37,604 nucleotides of DNA from an uncultured Clostridia bacterium (GTDB lineage Bacteria > Bacillota > Clostridia > Christensenellales > Borkfalkiaceae). Where the stretch lies: contig CAKQRE010000008.1 in the NCBI GenBank assembly GCA_934271265.1, positions 1 through 37,604 on the forward strand, read 5' to 3'. A program made the position numbers and the translations under genes. The notes under the pieces are model-generated. The model saw only the letters and a program-made list of their open reading frames with translations. It ran no database searches and was not told where the DNA came from. Numbering within the stretch: position 1 is the first letter of the stretch; each line of letters opens with the position of its first letter. Shown piece by piece: positions 1-7,038 of this stretch.

Positions 1-120
1 AAATCGGGAAAAATCATCGGAAAATAAGCTCTTTAAGGCGCAAAGCGTTTTTACGGATGAAAAATCGTGTTTTGACAAGGCAAACGCTCAAAATTATACT
101 CTCCCGTATATTGCCGAGCG
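1..120. repeat. Left copy of a 120-bp direct repeat found at both window ends
   Basis: This segment matches 37156-37275 with two mismatches in 120 bases by eye (positions 7 and 68). Identity to the second copy stops after the bases GCCGAGCG. The copy probably continues left of the window. No coding sequence is apparent. It is probably a dispersed non-coding element. Confidence 0.9.
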
Positions 121-150
121 TTTAACAAGCCGATTTTTCATCCGTAAAAA
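48..150. mobile_element. MITE-like inverted-repeat element, short form
   Basis: A perfect 20-base inverted repeat (TTTTTACGGATGAAAAATCG at 48-67, its complement at 131-150) bounds 63 bases with no gene. The same outline appears at 37203-37589, where a 280-bp element is nested inside. The size, inverted ends and lack of a gene suggest a small non-autonomous element. A hairpin-forming regulatory repeat is an alternative. Confidence 0.6.
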
Positions 151-579
151 TAGTTCGTGATAACCAATGTTAAGCCTATTTAAAATTCGAATCAACAAAG
201 TCAAATGTGTGTGCCGAAATTTTTTAAAATAAGGAAAGATCAAAGGCGATTGAGTTGTTTGAGAATAAATCAATTCGGTTGAAAAATTCAGGAACTTATG
301 CTATAATAATTGTATCGTAAAGGGTAAAAATATTTAAGTCAGACTGATATCTCGATATTTGATGAATATGTTAAAGAACATTTTAAGATTATGGTAAAAT
401 TGATTGACTTATTTAAAAAAGTACTATAATATGTGGTAAAGTAGATTTCCCGTTTGAAAGAAAAGCGAGATTGCCGGTTATAGCAATCTCCTTATCTTGC
501 TTGTCTCTTGGGAATGTAAAATAAAGTTTGCAAGTAAGAAAAAGGGATTAAACACTTTTCCTTTTCTTAGGAGTTCTAT
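151..579 (+). promoter_or_regulatory. AT-rich 5' region with promoter and UTR hairpin for the 580 gene
   Basis: A promoter-like pair is visible: TTGACT at 404-409 and TATAAT at 425-430, with a short 15-base spacer. The roughly 145-base leader that would follow contains a perfect 8-bp hairpin (GAGATTGC at 467-474, GCAATCTC at 483-490). A second weaker pairing between the A-rich stretch near 540-550 and CCTTTTC near 560 lies just before the ribosome binding site AGGAG (569-573). No known riboswitch was recognised. From 151 to about 400 I see nothing but AT-rich sequence. Confidence 0.45.
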
Positions 580-855
580 ATGGTTGAACAATTAAAAATA
601 ATTCTAACAGAAATCGAAAAAGAGATAGCAAGTGAAAACTCTATTTGGGACAAAGAACAACTGGTTCATGTAGTAAAGCCAGAGATGGAGAAATTATATG
701 CTTATTTTGCAGACGGAAAAGTATTTTTTAAATATGGGAAAAAACAAAGGATGTTGGAATCAACGTATATTATAACAGATTCTATAAATAGTTTGATGAA
801 TACTGATTTGGGAAAAGAAATTATTAAATTGCAAGACATGTATAATAAACTATAA
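580..855 (+). CDS. Small orphan protein, 91 aa
   Basis: I do not recognise the family. The product is a soluble, charged, probably helical protein with no signal peptide or membrane segment. The start is supported by AGGAG six bases upstream and by a promoter at 404-430. It sits directly upstream of decayed RHS toxin remnants, and its size and AT-rich composition fit an orphan immunity protein of a polymorphic-toxin locus. That role is inferred from context only. Composition differs from the housekeeping genes starting near 3200, consistent with an accessory region. Confidence 0.6.
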   Translation: MVEQLKIILTEIEKEIASENSIWDKEQLVHVVKPEMEKLYAYFADGKVFFKYGKKQRMLESTYIITDSINSLMNTDLGKEIIKLQDMYNKL

Positions 856-881
856 GTTGATATTTTTATTACAAAAAAATC

Positions 882-1118
882 TTGAAAGCTTTCTTTAATG
901 ATACAGACGCTGAAGGAAATGTAGAATTAACGATTACCTTAACCGATGATGAGTTCGTAATTGAGAACCTTTCAAGAAAATCTATCGGAAAAATAAAAAA
1001 ATCAGAAATCAAAACGATAAAAGCTTCGAAAAAATGTATTTTTATAAAGACAACAATGAAACAAATTGCATTTTTTCCAAAAACAACGGAGCTGTCTGAG
1101 TTGTTTGGCGTAAAATAA
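882..1118 (+). CDS. Short protein or truncated gene, YcxB-like C-terminus (78 aa)
   Basis: The reading frame is open from a TTG start, with no clear ribosome binding site and an in-frame stop at 858-860. The product has alternating beta-strand character and ends with a phenylalanine/isoleucine-rich stretch and Pro-Lys. This resembles the C-terminal half of YcxB-like proteins, which normally carry N-terminal membrane helices that are missing here. It is either a small accessory protein or the remnant of a longer gene. The family assignment is a weak pattern match. Confidence 0.35.
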   Translation: MKAFFNDTDAEGNVELTITLTDDEFVIENLSRKSIGKIKKSEIKTIKASKKCIFIKTTMKQIAFFPKTTELSELFGVK

Positions 1119-1148
1119 ATCAAAAAAGCTTAAAAACTAATTAAACAA

Positions 1149-1456
1149 AGCGACGGATTTGAGTTTTTCTACGACCAAGCGGGCGTTGCAGGTATGAAAT
1201 ATAACGGCGCAACGTATGTCTATAGAAAGGATGCGCAAGGAAACGTTATTGCCCTTATCGACGAAACCGGAAAAGAGTTGCAAATTCTACAGTACGTAAA
1301 GGTATTGCACTATCTCAAGCAGGTGGGAAATTTGCATTTGTTACTCAAAAAGCTGTTGCAGTGGTATCTTCTTCCGGTGTTCTGATAACAACTTATGGAA
1401 AAAATTTTTATGATGCAGGCATCATGGAAATTATAAAGGTTTTATTTGGAAGGTAA
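1149..1456 (+). pseudogene. RHS/YD-repeat core remnant joined to a toxin-tip C-terminus (frameshifted)
   Basis: From 1149 the frame reads the end of an RHS core: a GFEFFYDQAG segment, then YNGATYVYRKDAQGN and VIALIDETG. This is typical of the region just before the variable toxin tip. After about 1290 the likely continuation moves to another frame (VRKGIALSQAGGKFAFVTQK, ending near LFGR, stop at 1454-1456). The conserved TYDAWG-type stretch is missing and no start codon or upstream repeats exist. This is a displaced or decayed C-terminal module, not an intact toxin. The gene at 1460 begins three bases after the stop, the usual toxin-immunity order. Confidence 0.7.
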
Positions 1457-1459
1457 ATT

Positions 1460-1711
1460 ATGTTATTGATTATTAATGCATTATTAGATTTGTGGGATCC
1501 ATATGAAATTTATTTGTTTCCCCAAAATGAATATACAGGTTATGCTATAAAAATTTATGAATTTATTGAGAAACATAAAGTTTCAAATATAGAAACACTT
1601 ACTAATTTTGTTTTTGCCATATTACCCCCTATAAGCAAGAATAATGATACAATATCAAAAATTGAATATGAGAGATTTGCTAAAACACTATTATTGATAT
1701 TAAAAAAATAG
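1460..1711 (+). CDS. Candidate immunity protein, 83 aa
   Basis: The gene begins three bases after the stop of the RHS toxin-tip remnant and has a good ribosome binding site (GGAAGG at 1449-1454). The product is small, soluble and acidic to neutral, rich in Leu, Ile, Asn and Lys, with no signal peptide. Families of immunity proteins are too varied to name from sequence alone, so the call rests on position after the toxin module. An orphan small protein of other function is possible. Confidence 0.5.
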   Translation: MLLIINALLDLWDPYEIYLFPQNEYTGYAIKIYEFIEKHKVSNIETLTNFVFAILPPISKNNDTISKIEYERFAKTLLLILKK

Positions 1712-1817
1712 GATAGATTTTTTACTAAGGAATTTTGTTGCATGTCGCGGCAACTTATTATTCCGCTTATCTGCTCTGAGTATTTGCTACAGCATTTGTC
1801 GCAAAACCGCAAATTTT

Positions 1818-2015
1818 GTGACAGGATATTCAAAAATTATTATCCGAACTCTTGACAATAACATTATAAGTTTGCAGGAAGCTATTAAATTTTTCTTTAA
1901 TGATTATTTGCAAATGGTTATCACGGACGGGGAATATTTTGCCTTAATAAAAGAAGAAACATCCGGGAGTTATTCGCAAAAATACGTTTTAATTAATCAA
2001 GTTAAAAGTAATTAA
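1818..2015 (+). pseudogene. Small orphan ORF or gene fragment, 65 aa
   Basis: The frame reads a plausible beta-rich protein end (ITDGEYFALIKEE, then YVLINQVK) but lacks a convincing ribosome binding site. The region upstream (1712-1817) looks like a disrupted gene. Composition matches the neighbouring immunity-like genes. It is most likely the 3' part of a small immunity or effector gene. No family is recognised. Confidence 0.35.
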
Positions 2016-2027
2016 TAATTTTAATAT

Positions 2028-2061
2028 GCACCCTAAAAGTTAAACAGGCTTTTAGTGGTGC
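2028..2061 (+). terminator. Stem-loop, probable terminator
   Basis: GCACC-CTAAAAG at 2028-2039 pairs with CTTTTAG-T-GGTGC ending at 2061, with one bulge. The following bases are CTATTTTAT, moderately T-rich. It lies 13 bases after the stop of the preceding small ORF. Confidence 0.5.
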
Positions 2062-2076
2062 CTATTTTATGATATA

Positions 2077-2137
2077 ATTGCATTACTTGACACAAGTGGC
2101 GCAGTTGTGGTAGCTGATAGCGTAATCATGGGAGAGT
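2077..2137 (+). pseudogene. Second RHS core remnant
   Basis: One frame reads FYDIIALLDTSGAVVV and then stops after a short non-homologous tail (TAA near 2135). The segment IIALLDTSG-VVV is the same RHS core region as VIALIDETG in the fragment near 1255. There is no start codon or upstream repeat unit. A further short open stretch ending at 2299 (DGTSVVRAQTVPDGSKFA, then stop) may be another toxin-tip end. The evidence is a short motif match only. Confidence 0.5.
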
Positions 2138-2178
2138 AAAGCGTGTGAGTAAAAAAAACTTACACGTTTTTTTGTGCG
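2137..2178 (+). terminator. Rho-independent terminator
   Basis: CGTGTGAGT and ACTTACACG pair with one mismatch around an A-rich loop, directly followed by a run of seven T. It follows the second RHS remnant. Confidence 0.65.
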
Positions 2179-2513
2179 CTAATATTTATTGCAGAGCCAA
2201 ATTTTGCCGTAAAAATCTTAGCTTCAAAGTATGCTTATGCAGACGGAACAAGTGTTGTTCGGGCTCAAACAGTTCCTGACGGCAGTAAATTCGCTTAGAC
2301 GAACAATCGGTATATACGGATAAGCAGGCGCGGGCGGGATCGGAATGACAACCAAAACGGCGGGGTGCCGGGAAAACTCTGCATTGGATCTAAGCGTTCC
2401 GAAAGGGCGGATTTACGAAAATTTTACCCAAAATTTACCGGATACCGCTTTTTAAACGAAGAAAAATGCGCTACAATATTTTTGACAAATCAAGAATGCG
2501 AGGTGCATAAAAT
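2179..2513. other. Decayed intergenic stretch with gene scraps
   Basis: No intact gene is visible. Short open segments (2230-2299, and one near 2337-2454 reading TTKTAGCRENSALDLSVPKG) look like ends of lost genes but have no starts. Composition changes here from AT-rich to nearly balanced. TTGACA occurs at 2482-2487 and TACAAT at 2472-2477, but neither pairs with a well-spaced partner, so no promoter is called. Confidence 0.4.
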
Positions 2514-2834
2514 ATGAACGTAACGAGTAGCGTTTTCAAAACAGTAGGGTATTATTCCGGAAGTAAAAGAGGGGCTGTTTTTATGTCCCGCGAAGGGGTG
2601 AAAGTGTCGCTTTGCGGAAAAGGCATATTGTTTCCTTACGAGAAAATAAGCTTCGTTTCCTACGACCGATTTCAGGGAGAAGAAAGCGGGGTTTTTCGTA
2701 TCAGCTCCGCAAGCGGAGATTACAGTTTGCGCGGTATCATTTTTGTCGGCGACTCTTTTTGCGAACTGAACGAGTGCAGAATTCGTGCGAAAACCGTTTC
2801 TTCCGGGATCGGCGGAACAAAGGTTTCCGCATGA
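2514..2834 (+). CDS. Hypothetical protein, 106 aa
   Basis: I do not recognise the family. The ATG is preceded by GAGGTG at 2499-2504. The product is a small, beta-rich, basic, soluble protein with two cysteines and no signal peptide or membrane helix. Its composition resembles the downstream housekeeping genes more than the AT-rich RHS region. It lies upstream of the ANTAR/pyrG promoter and is probably transcribed separately. An overlapping frame at 2612-2857 is a shadow. Confidence 0.5.
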   Translation: MNVTSSVFKTVGYYSGSKRGAVFMSREGVKVSLCGKGILFPYEKISFVSYDRFQGEESGVFRISSASGDYSLRGIIFVGDSFCELNECRIRAKTVSSGIGGTKVSA

Positions 2835-2947
2835 AAACAGAAGCGTTTACCGCATGAGCGAACAGGGTGAAACGACGGTTTTGCCCGGGCGGAAGAAGGA
2901 AAGAAAGAAAAAGGATAGAAAAATTTCGATTTTATATTTTCATTAGA

Positions 2948-2975
2948 TTGACTTTTCCCGATAAATGACTATAAT
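2948..2975 (+). promoter_or_regulatory. Sigma-A-type promoter of the ANTAR-pyrG region
   Basis: TTGACT at 2948-2953 and TATAAT at 2970-2975 are separated by 16 bases. The expected start point is close to 2982, only eight bases before the terminator-like hairpin at 2990. Confidence 0.75.
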
Positions 2976-2989
2976 AAAATGGGAAGAGC

Positions 2990-3037
2990 AAAGGCGTTCA
3001 ATGGGTCAGGCTGTTTGTCCCCCGTGAACGCCTTTTT
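2990..3037 (+). terminator. Leader terminator-like hairpin (candidate attenuator)
   Basis: AAAGGCGTTCA (2990-3000) and TGAACGCCTTT (3025-3035) form a perfect 11-bp stem, extended by TGGG/CCC pairing in the loop and ending in a T run (3033-3037). A transcript from the promoter at 2948-2975 would make this within its first 55 bases. It could act as an attenuator before the ANTAR gene or end a very short RNA. Confidence 0.7.
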
Positions 3038-3117
3038 GATTTTTCGGTATCTGCGGTATGCCTGCGCCGGTCGGGCGGAGCGGCAGGGTTTCCCGGAAAG
3101 AGAGAAAAGAGGTGTTT

Positions 3118-3198
3118 ATGGTCTTTGGGTCTGCCGTTTTCGCGGCATGTTTGAAAACAGGTTCTTTTGTCAGCCGCACGGAAGGGGGAAGCCGATGA
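3118..3198 (+). CDS. 26-residue upstream ORF, coupled to the ANTAR gene
   Basis: A short frame starts with ATG at 3118 behind a clear ribosome binding site (AGAGGTG at 3109-3115 region). It encodes MVFGSAVFAACLKTGSFVSR and a short Glu-Gly-Gly-Ser-Arg tail. Its TGA overlaps the ANTAR start as ATGA (3195-3198), which usually means translational coupling. The N-terminal half is hydrophobic. It lies in the leader after the terminator-like hairpin, so it may be a regulatory leader peptide or a genuine small protein. I do not recognise a family. Confidence 0.5.
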   Translation: MVFGSAVFAACLKTGSFVSRTEGGSR

Positions 3199-3791
3199 AC
3201 GCTGCCGACGGAAAAACGGACGTGCGTATCCTCGCGGTGAGCGCGGGGGCGAAAGCCGCCGGCTTTTTCGAAGCCTGTCTTTCGGAATACGAAACCACGA
3301 TCGTGTCTTCCTTAAAAGAAGCAAAAGAAAAGGTTTGCGCATTTTCTTACGACGTTGTGATCCTTTCTTCCGGAAAAGAGGGGAAAGGTGTTCCTTCCGC
3401 GGAATGTTCTTTTGCCGAAGAAATAGTGAAAACAACGAACGCGGGCGTGATCCTGATCTGTCGGGAAGAAGACTACGAAACCGTTTCCTTGCGGGAAGAG
3501 AGGTTTGGTATTTACTGTCTGAAACGACCGCTGTCGCCGCAGAGTTTTCTGCAGGGGGTGCACCTTGCGGTCGCGACGGGGATAAGGCTTCGCGGATATT
3601 CCGCGCGGACGGAAACGCTGAAAGAAAAAATGGAAGAAGTGAAACTCGTCGGCAGGGCGAAGCTTCTTCTGATCACGAAACTCGGGCTTACCGAGGAAGA
3701 AGCCCATCGCTATATCGAAAAGCAGGCGATGGATAAATGCGTGCGCAGATCCGTCATCGCGACGGAACTGATCAAAACGTATATCAACTGA
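3195..3791 (+). CDS. ANTAR-domain response regulator with degenerate receiver, 198 aa
   Basis: ANTAR proteins bind paired hairpins in RNA and prevent transcription termination. The C-terminal 60 residues carry the three-helix ANTAR pattern (KLVGRAKLLLITKLGLTEEE, then RYIEKQAMDKC, then a helix). The first 120 residues have receiver-like strands, but the usual phosphoacceptor Asp is replaced by Ser in DVVILSSG, so control by phosphorylation is unlikely. I chose ATG 3195 because a strong ribosome binding site (AAGGGGGAA) precedes it and it overlaps the upstream ORF stop. The longer in-frame start at 2979 would translate through the terminator hairpin. pyrG follows 97 bases downstream, so it may regulate nucleotide or glutamine-linked genes (inference). 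Confidence 0.85.
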   Translation: MNAADGKTDVRILAVSAGAKAAGFFEACLSEYETTIVSSLKEAKEKVCAFSYDVVILSSGKEGKGVPSAECSFAEEIVKTTNAGVILICREEDYETVSLREERFGIYCLKRPLSPQSFLQGVHLAVATGIRLRGYSARTETLKEKMEEVKLVGRAKLLLITKLGLTEEEAHRYIEKQAMDKCVRRSVIATELIKTYIN

Positions 3792-3795
3792 TTTG

Positions 3796-3830
3796 CCGCG
3801 AAGCGACCGCTTTGCGGGAAATTCTCTTTT
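3796..3830 (+). terminator. Hairpin between the ANTAR gene and pyrG
   Basis: CCGCGAAG (3796-3803) pairs with CTTTGCGG (3810-3817) around a six-base loop, with one G-T pair. It is followed by AAATTC and then CTTTTT. It could be a weak terminator or an antitermination target located five bases after the ANTAR stop codon. Confidence 0.45.
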
Positions 3831-3888
3831 TCGGCTTACATCATTCACGAAATCAATTTTATTCTATATAGAAACAGAGGAAAAGGCT

Positions 3889-5499
3889 ATGAAAAAATTT
3901 ATTTTCGTAACGGGAGGGGTCGTGTCCGGGCTCGGCAAGGGCATTACGGCGGCTTCTCTCGGTAGACTTCTGAAAGCTCGCGGGCTGAAGGTCGCGGCGC
4001 AGAAACTTGATCCCTATATCAACGTGGATCCCGGCACGATGAGCCCCTATCAGCACGGCGAGGTCTACGTGACGGAAGACGGCGCTGAGACCGATCTCGA
4101 CCTCGGGCATTACGAGCGGTTTATCGACGAAAATCTGAACAAGTATTCCAATCTTACGACGGGAAAGGTGTTCTGGAACGTTCTGAACAAAGAGAGACGG
4201 GGCGAATACCTCGGTTCTACCGTTCAGACCATCCCTCACATCACGAACGAGATCAAAGATTTCGTTTATCGCGTAGGCAGAGAAACGGATGCGGACGTCG
4301 TGATCACGGAGATCGGCGGAACGATCGGCGATATCGAATCGCAACCCTTCCTCGAGGCGGTGAGACAGATCTCCCTCGAAGTCGGCAGAGAAAACAGCCT
4401 TTTCATCCACGTAACCCTCGTTCCTTTCCTTTCCGGAAGCGACGAGCACAAGAGCAAACCCACCCAACATTCCGTAAAGGAATTGCAGGGAATGGGCATT
4501 AATCCAAATATTATCATTCTTCGTTGCGACGAACCGCTGGAAGACAGTATTTTCAACAAGATATCTCTTTTCTGCAACGTGAAGAAAGACTGCGTGATCG
4601 AAAACATCACGTTGCCCGTATTGTACGAAGCGCCGCTGATGCTTGAAAGCCATCATTTTTCAGACGTTGTGTGCCGTGAGCTCGGTATTGCCGCTCCCGC
4701 GCCCGACCTTACCGAATGGACGCGCATGGTTGACAGGATCAAGAATCTTCACAGCGAGGTCAATATCGCGATCGTCGGGAAATACGTCGCCCTGCACGAC
4801 GCTTATCTTTCCGTTGCGGAGGCTCTCCGCCACGCAGGGTATTGGTGCGGAGCGAAAGTCAACGTACTCTGGACGGACAGCGAAACGGTCACCGAGGAAA
4901 CGGTCGGCGACATTCTGAAGAATGCGGACGGTATTCTCGTCCCGGGCGGATTCGGAAACCGCGGGATCGAAGGAAAAATCGTCGCGGCGAAATATGCGCG
5001 GGAGCATGATATCCCCTATCTCGGGATCTGCCTCGGTATGCAGGTCGCGGTGATCGAGTTCGCGAGAAACGTCTGCGGGCTTACCGATGCGAATTCGGGT
5101 GAATTCGACCCCGATTGCAAACATAAAGTCATCGATTTTCTGCCCGATCAGAGCGACTCCGTGGATAAGGGAGGCACGCTGCGTCTCGGCGCGTATCCCT
5201 GCCACGTGATGGAAAACACAAAACTTGCCGAATGCTACGGCGAGCCCGTTATTTTCGAGCGTCACAGACATCGCTATGAATTCAACAACGATTACCGCGA
5301 GCTTCTTAGCGAAAAAGGACTCGTGATCGGCGGAACGTCGCCGGATGGGTATATCGTGGAAACGGTGGAGCTCGACGACAAAAAATTCTTTGTCGGCGTA
5401 CAGTTCCATCCGGAATTCAAAAGCCGCCCGAACAAGCCGCATCCTCTTTTCAAAGGGCTTGTAGCCGCCGCGCTTGCGGACAAAAACGAAAAAAAATAA
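3889..5499 (+). CDS. pyrG: CTP synthase (glutamine-hydrolysing), 536 aa
   Basis: Converts UTP to CTP using ATP and glutamine, the last step of pyrimidine nucleotide synthesis, in the cytoplasm. The N-terminal synthetase domain begins with the P-loop GGVVSGLGKG and contains the YQHGEVYVTEDGAETDLDLG substrate segment. The C-terminal glutamine amidotransferase domain has GICLGMQ with catalytic Cys381 and QFHPEF with His507 and Glu509. Length is normal for the family. I chose the ATG at 3889 because AGAGGAAAA precedes it and the protein begins MKKFIFVTGG, the usual start; the 32 extra upstream codons are not conserved-looking. purB and purA follow in the same direction. Confidence 0.98.
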   Translation: MKKFIFVTGGVVSGLGKGITAASLGRLLKARGLKVAAQKLDPYINVDPGTMSPYQHGEVYVTEDGAETDLDLGHYERFIDENLNKYSNLTTGKVFWNVLNKERRGEYLGSTVQTIPHITNEIKDFVYRVGRETDADVVITEIGGTIGDIESQPFLEAVRQISLEVGRENSLFIHVTLVPFLSGSDEHKSKPTQHSVKELQGMGINPNIIILRCDEPLEDSIFNKISLFCNVKKDCVIENITLPVLYEAPLMLESHHFSDVVCRELGIAAPAPDLTEWTRMVDRIKNLHSEVNIAIVGKYVALHDAYLSVAEALRHAGYWCGAKVNVLWTDSETVTEETVGDILKNADGILVPGGFGNRGIEGKIVAAKYAREHDIPYLGICLGMQVAVIEFARNVCGLTDANSGEFDPDCKHKVIDFLPDQSDSVDKGGTLRLGAYPCHVMENTKLAECYGEPVIFERHRHRYEFNNDYRELLSEKGLVIGGTSPDGYIVETVELDDKKFFVGVQFHPEFKSRPNKPHPLFKGLVAAALADKNEKK

Positions 5500-5583
5500 A
5501 TTCCCGGGTCGGCGGTTATTTCCGCTAAACCTGTCGTTCCGCCCGATCTTCCTGCGGGACAGAATAAGAAAAAGGATCATTTT

Positions 5584-7014
5584 ATGTCAGAATTTTACGA
5601 AAATCCACTTTGCACCCGCTATGCAAGCGACGAGATGAAAAGGATCTTTTCTTCCGATAAAAAGTTTTCTACCTGGAGAAAACTCTGGATCGCTCTTGCC
5701 GAAAGCGAAAAAGAACTCGGGCTTGCGATCACGGACGAGCAGATCGCCGAGATGAAAGAGCATATTTACGATATCGATTACGCGAAGGCGGCGGAGTACG
5801 AAAACAAGCTTCGCCATGACGTAATGGCTCATCTGCACGCTTTCTGCGATCTTTGCCCGAAGGCGCAACCCATCGTTCACCTCGGCGCAACGAGTTGTTA
5901 CGTCGGCGACAATACCGACATCATCGTGATGAAAGAAGGTCTTCTTCGCGTAAGAAAACTTCTTCTGAACGCGATTGCCGCGCTTGCCGATTTTGCGGAA
6001 AAGTATAAAGATATTCCCACGCTTGCATACACCCATTTTCAGTCCGCACAGCCGACGACCGTCGGCAAACGCGCTACCTTGTGGCTTCAGGATCTCGTTT
6101 CCGATCTCGACGCCCTCGATTATCAGCTGAAAAATCTGAAACTTCTCGGTTGTAAAGGAACTACGGGTACCGCGGCGAGTTTCCTGACTCTTTTTAACGG
6201 CGATCACGCCAAGGTGAAGGAGTTGGAAAAGAGGATCGCGGAAAAAATGGGTTTTGACGGCTGCTATGCCGTTTCGGGGCAGACTTATTCCCGTAAAGTC
6301 GATTTCAACGTGCTTTCCGTTCTTGCCGGGATCGCGCAGAGCGCGACGAAGTTTTCTTCCGATATCCGCCTTCTTTCTCATCTGAAAGAATTCGACGAGC
6401 CGTTCGAGAGCGGGCAGGTAGGCTCTTCTGCCATGGCGTACAAGAGAAACCCCATGCGCAGCGAGCGCATCGCCTCTCTTTCCCGTTATGTGATCGCGGA
6501 TCTGATGAATCCCGCCATCACCGCTTCGGCGCAGTGGTTCGAAAGAACGCTCGACGATTCCGCAAACAAGCGCATTTCCGTGCCGGAGGCATTTCTCGCG
6601 ATCGACGGCGTGCTTTCCCTCTATATCAACATCGTAAAGGGCGGCAGCATTTATCCGAAGATGGCGGAAAGACACCTGAACGAGGAACTTCCGTTTATGG
6701 CAACGGAAAATATTCTGATGTATTGCGTGGAAAAGGGCGGGGACAGGCAGGTCCTGCACGAAGCCATCCGCACTCATTCCGTGGAAACGGCGAAAGCCAT
6801 GAAACTTTACGGAACGGATAACGACGTTCTGGACAAGATCGCGGCGGATCCTCTTTTCAAGGTAACGAGAAAAGAGATCGACAAGATCCTTTCCGAGTAT
6901 TCCTTCACCGGTTGCGCGAGCGAGCAGACGACGGATTATCTCGAAAATTGTGTAAAACCGATCCTTGCGGCAAATGCCGGCGAAATGGGGATGTCGGTTA
7001 AAATAAACGTATAA
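5584..7014 (+). CDS. purB: Adenylosuccinate lyase, 476 aa
   Basis: Catalyses two fumarate-releasing steps of purine synthesis: SAICAR to AICAR, and adenylosuccinate to AMP. The fumarase/aspartase superfamily signature SSAMAYKRNPMRSE is at residues 281-294, with the usual flexible-loop serine. A second conserved segment (HLGATSCYVGDNTD) lies near residue 100 and the TTVGKRATLW histidine/lysine region near 160. Length fits the longer PurB clade that includes the animal enzyme. AAGGATC lies before the start codon. It follows pyrG by 84 bases and is followed by purA after 24 bases, so one transcript is likely. Confidence 0.97.
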   Translation: MSEFYENPLCTRYASDEMKRIFSSDKKFSTWRKLWIALAESEKELGLAITDEQIAEMKEHIYDIDYAKAAEYENKLRHDVMAHLHAFCDLCPKAQPIVHLGATSCYVGDNTDIIVMKEGLLRVRKLLLNAIAALADFAEKYKDIPTLAYTHFQSAQPTTVGKRATLWLQDLVSDLDALDYQLKNLKLLGCKGTTGTAASFLTLFNGDHAKVKELEKRIAEKMGFDGCYAVSGQTYSRKVDFNVLSVLAGIAQSATKFSSDIRLLSHLKEFDEPFESGQVGSSAMAYKRNPMRSERIASLSRYVIADLMNPAITASAQWFERTLDDSANKRISVPEAFLAIDGVLSLYINIVKGGSIYPKMAERHLNEELPFMATENILMYCVEKGGDRQVLHEAIRTHSVETAKAMKLYGTDNDVLDKIAADPLFKVTRKEIDKILSEYSFTGCASEQTTDYLENCVKPILAANAGEMGMSVKINV

Positions 7015-7038
7015 AACATTATAAGGAGATTTGATATT

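Noticed and set aside
2982..3037. CTP-sensed reiterative-transcription attenuator of pyrG
   Set aside because: The known mechanism needs GGGC at the start of the RNA; here it is GGGA, and another gene lies between.
2979..3194. Longer start for the ANTAR protein
   Set aside because: It would begin at the transcription start and read through a terminator hairpin; the internal ATG has a strong ribosome binding site.
3793..3888. Upstream extension of pyrG by 32 codons
   Set aside because: The extension crosses a hairpin and lacks a ribosome binding site, while the internal ATG gives the usual CTP synthase N-terminus.
5500..5583. Terminator between pyrG and purB
   Set aside because: CTGTC/GACAG and CCGC/GCGG can pair with a bulge, but no T run follows, so co-transcription is more likely.
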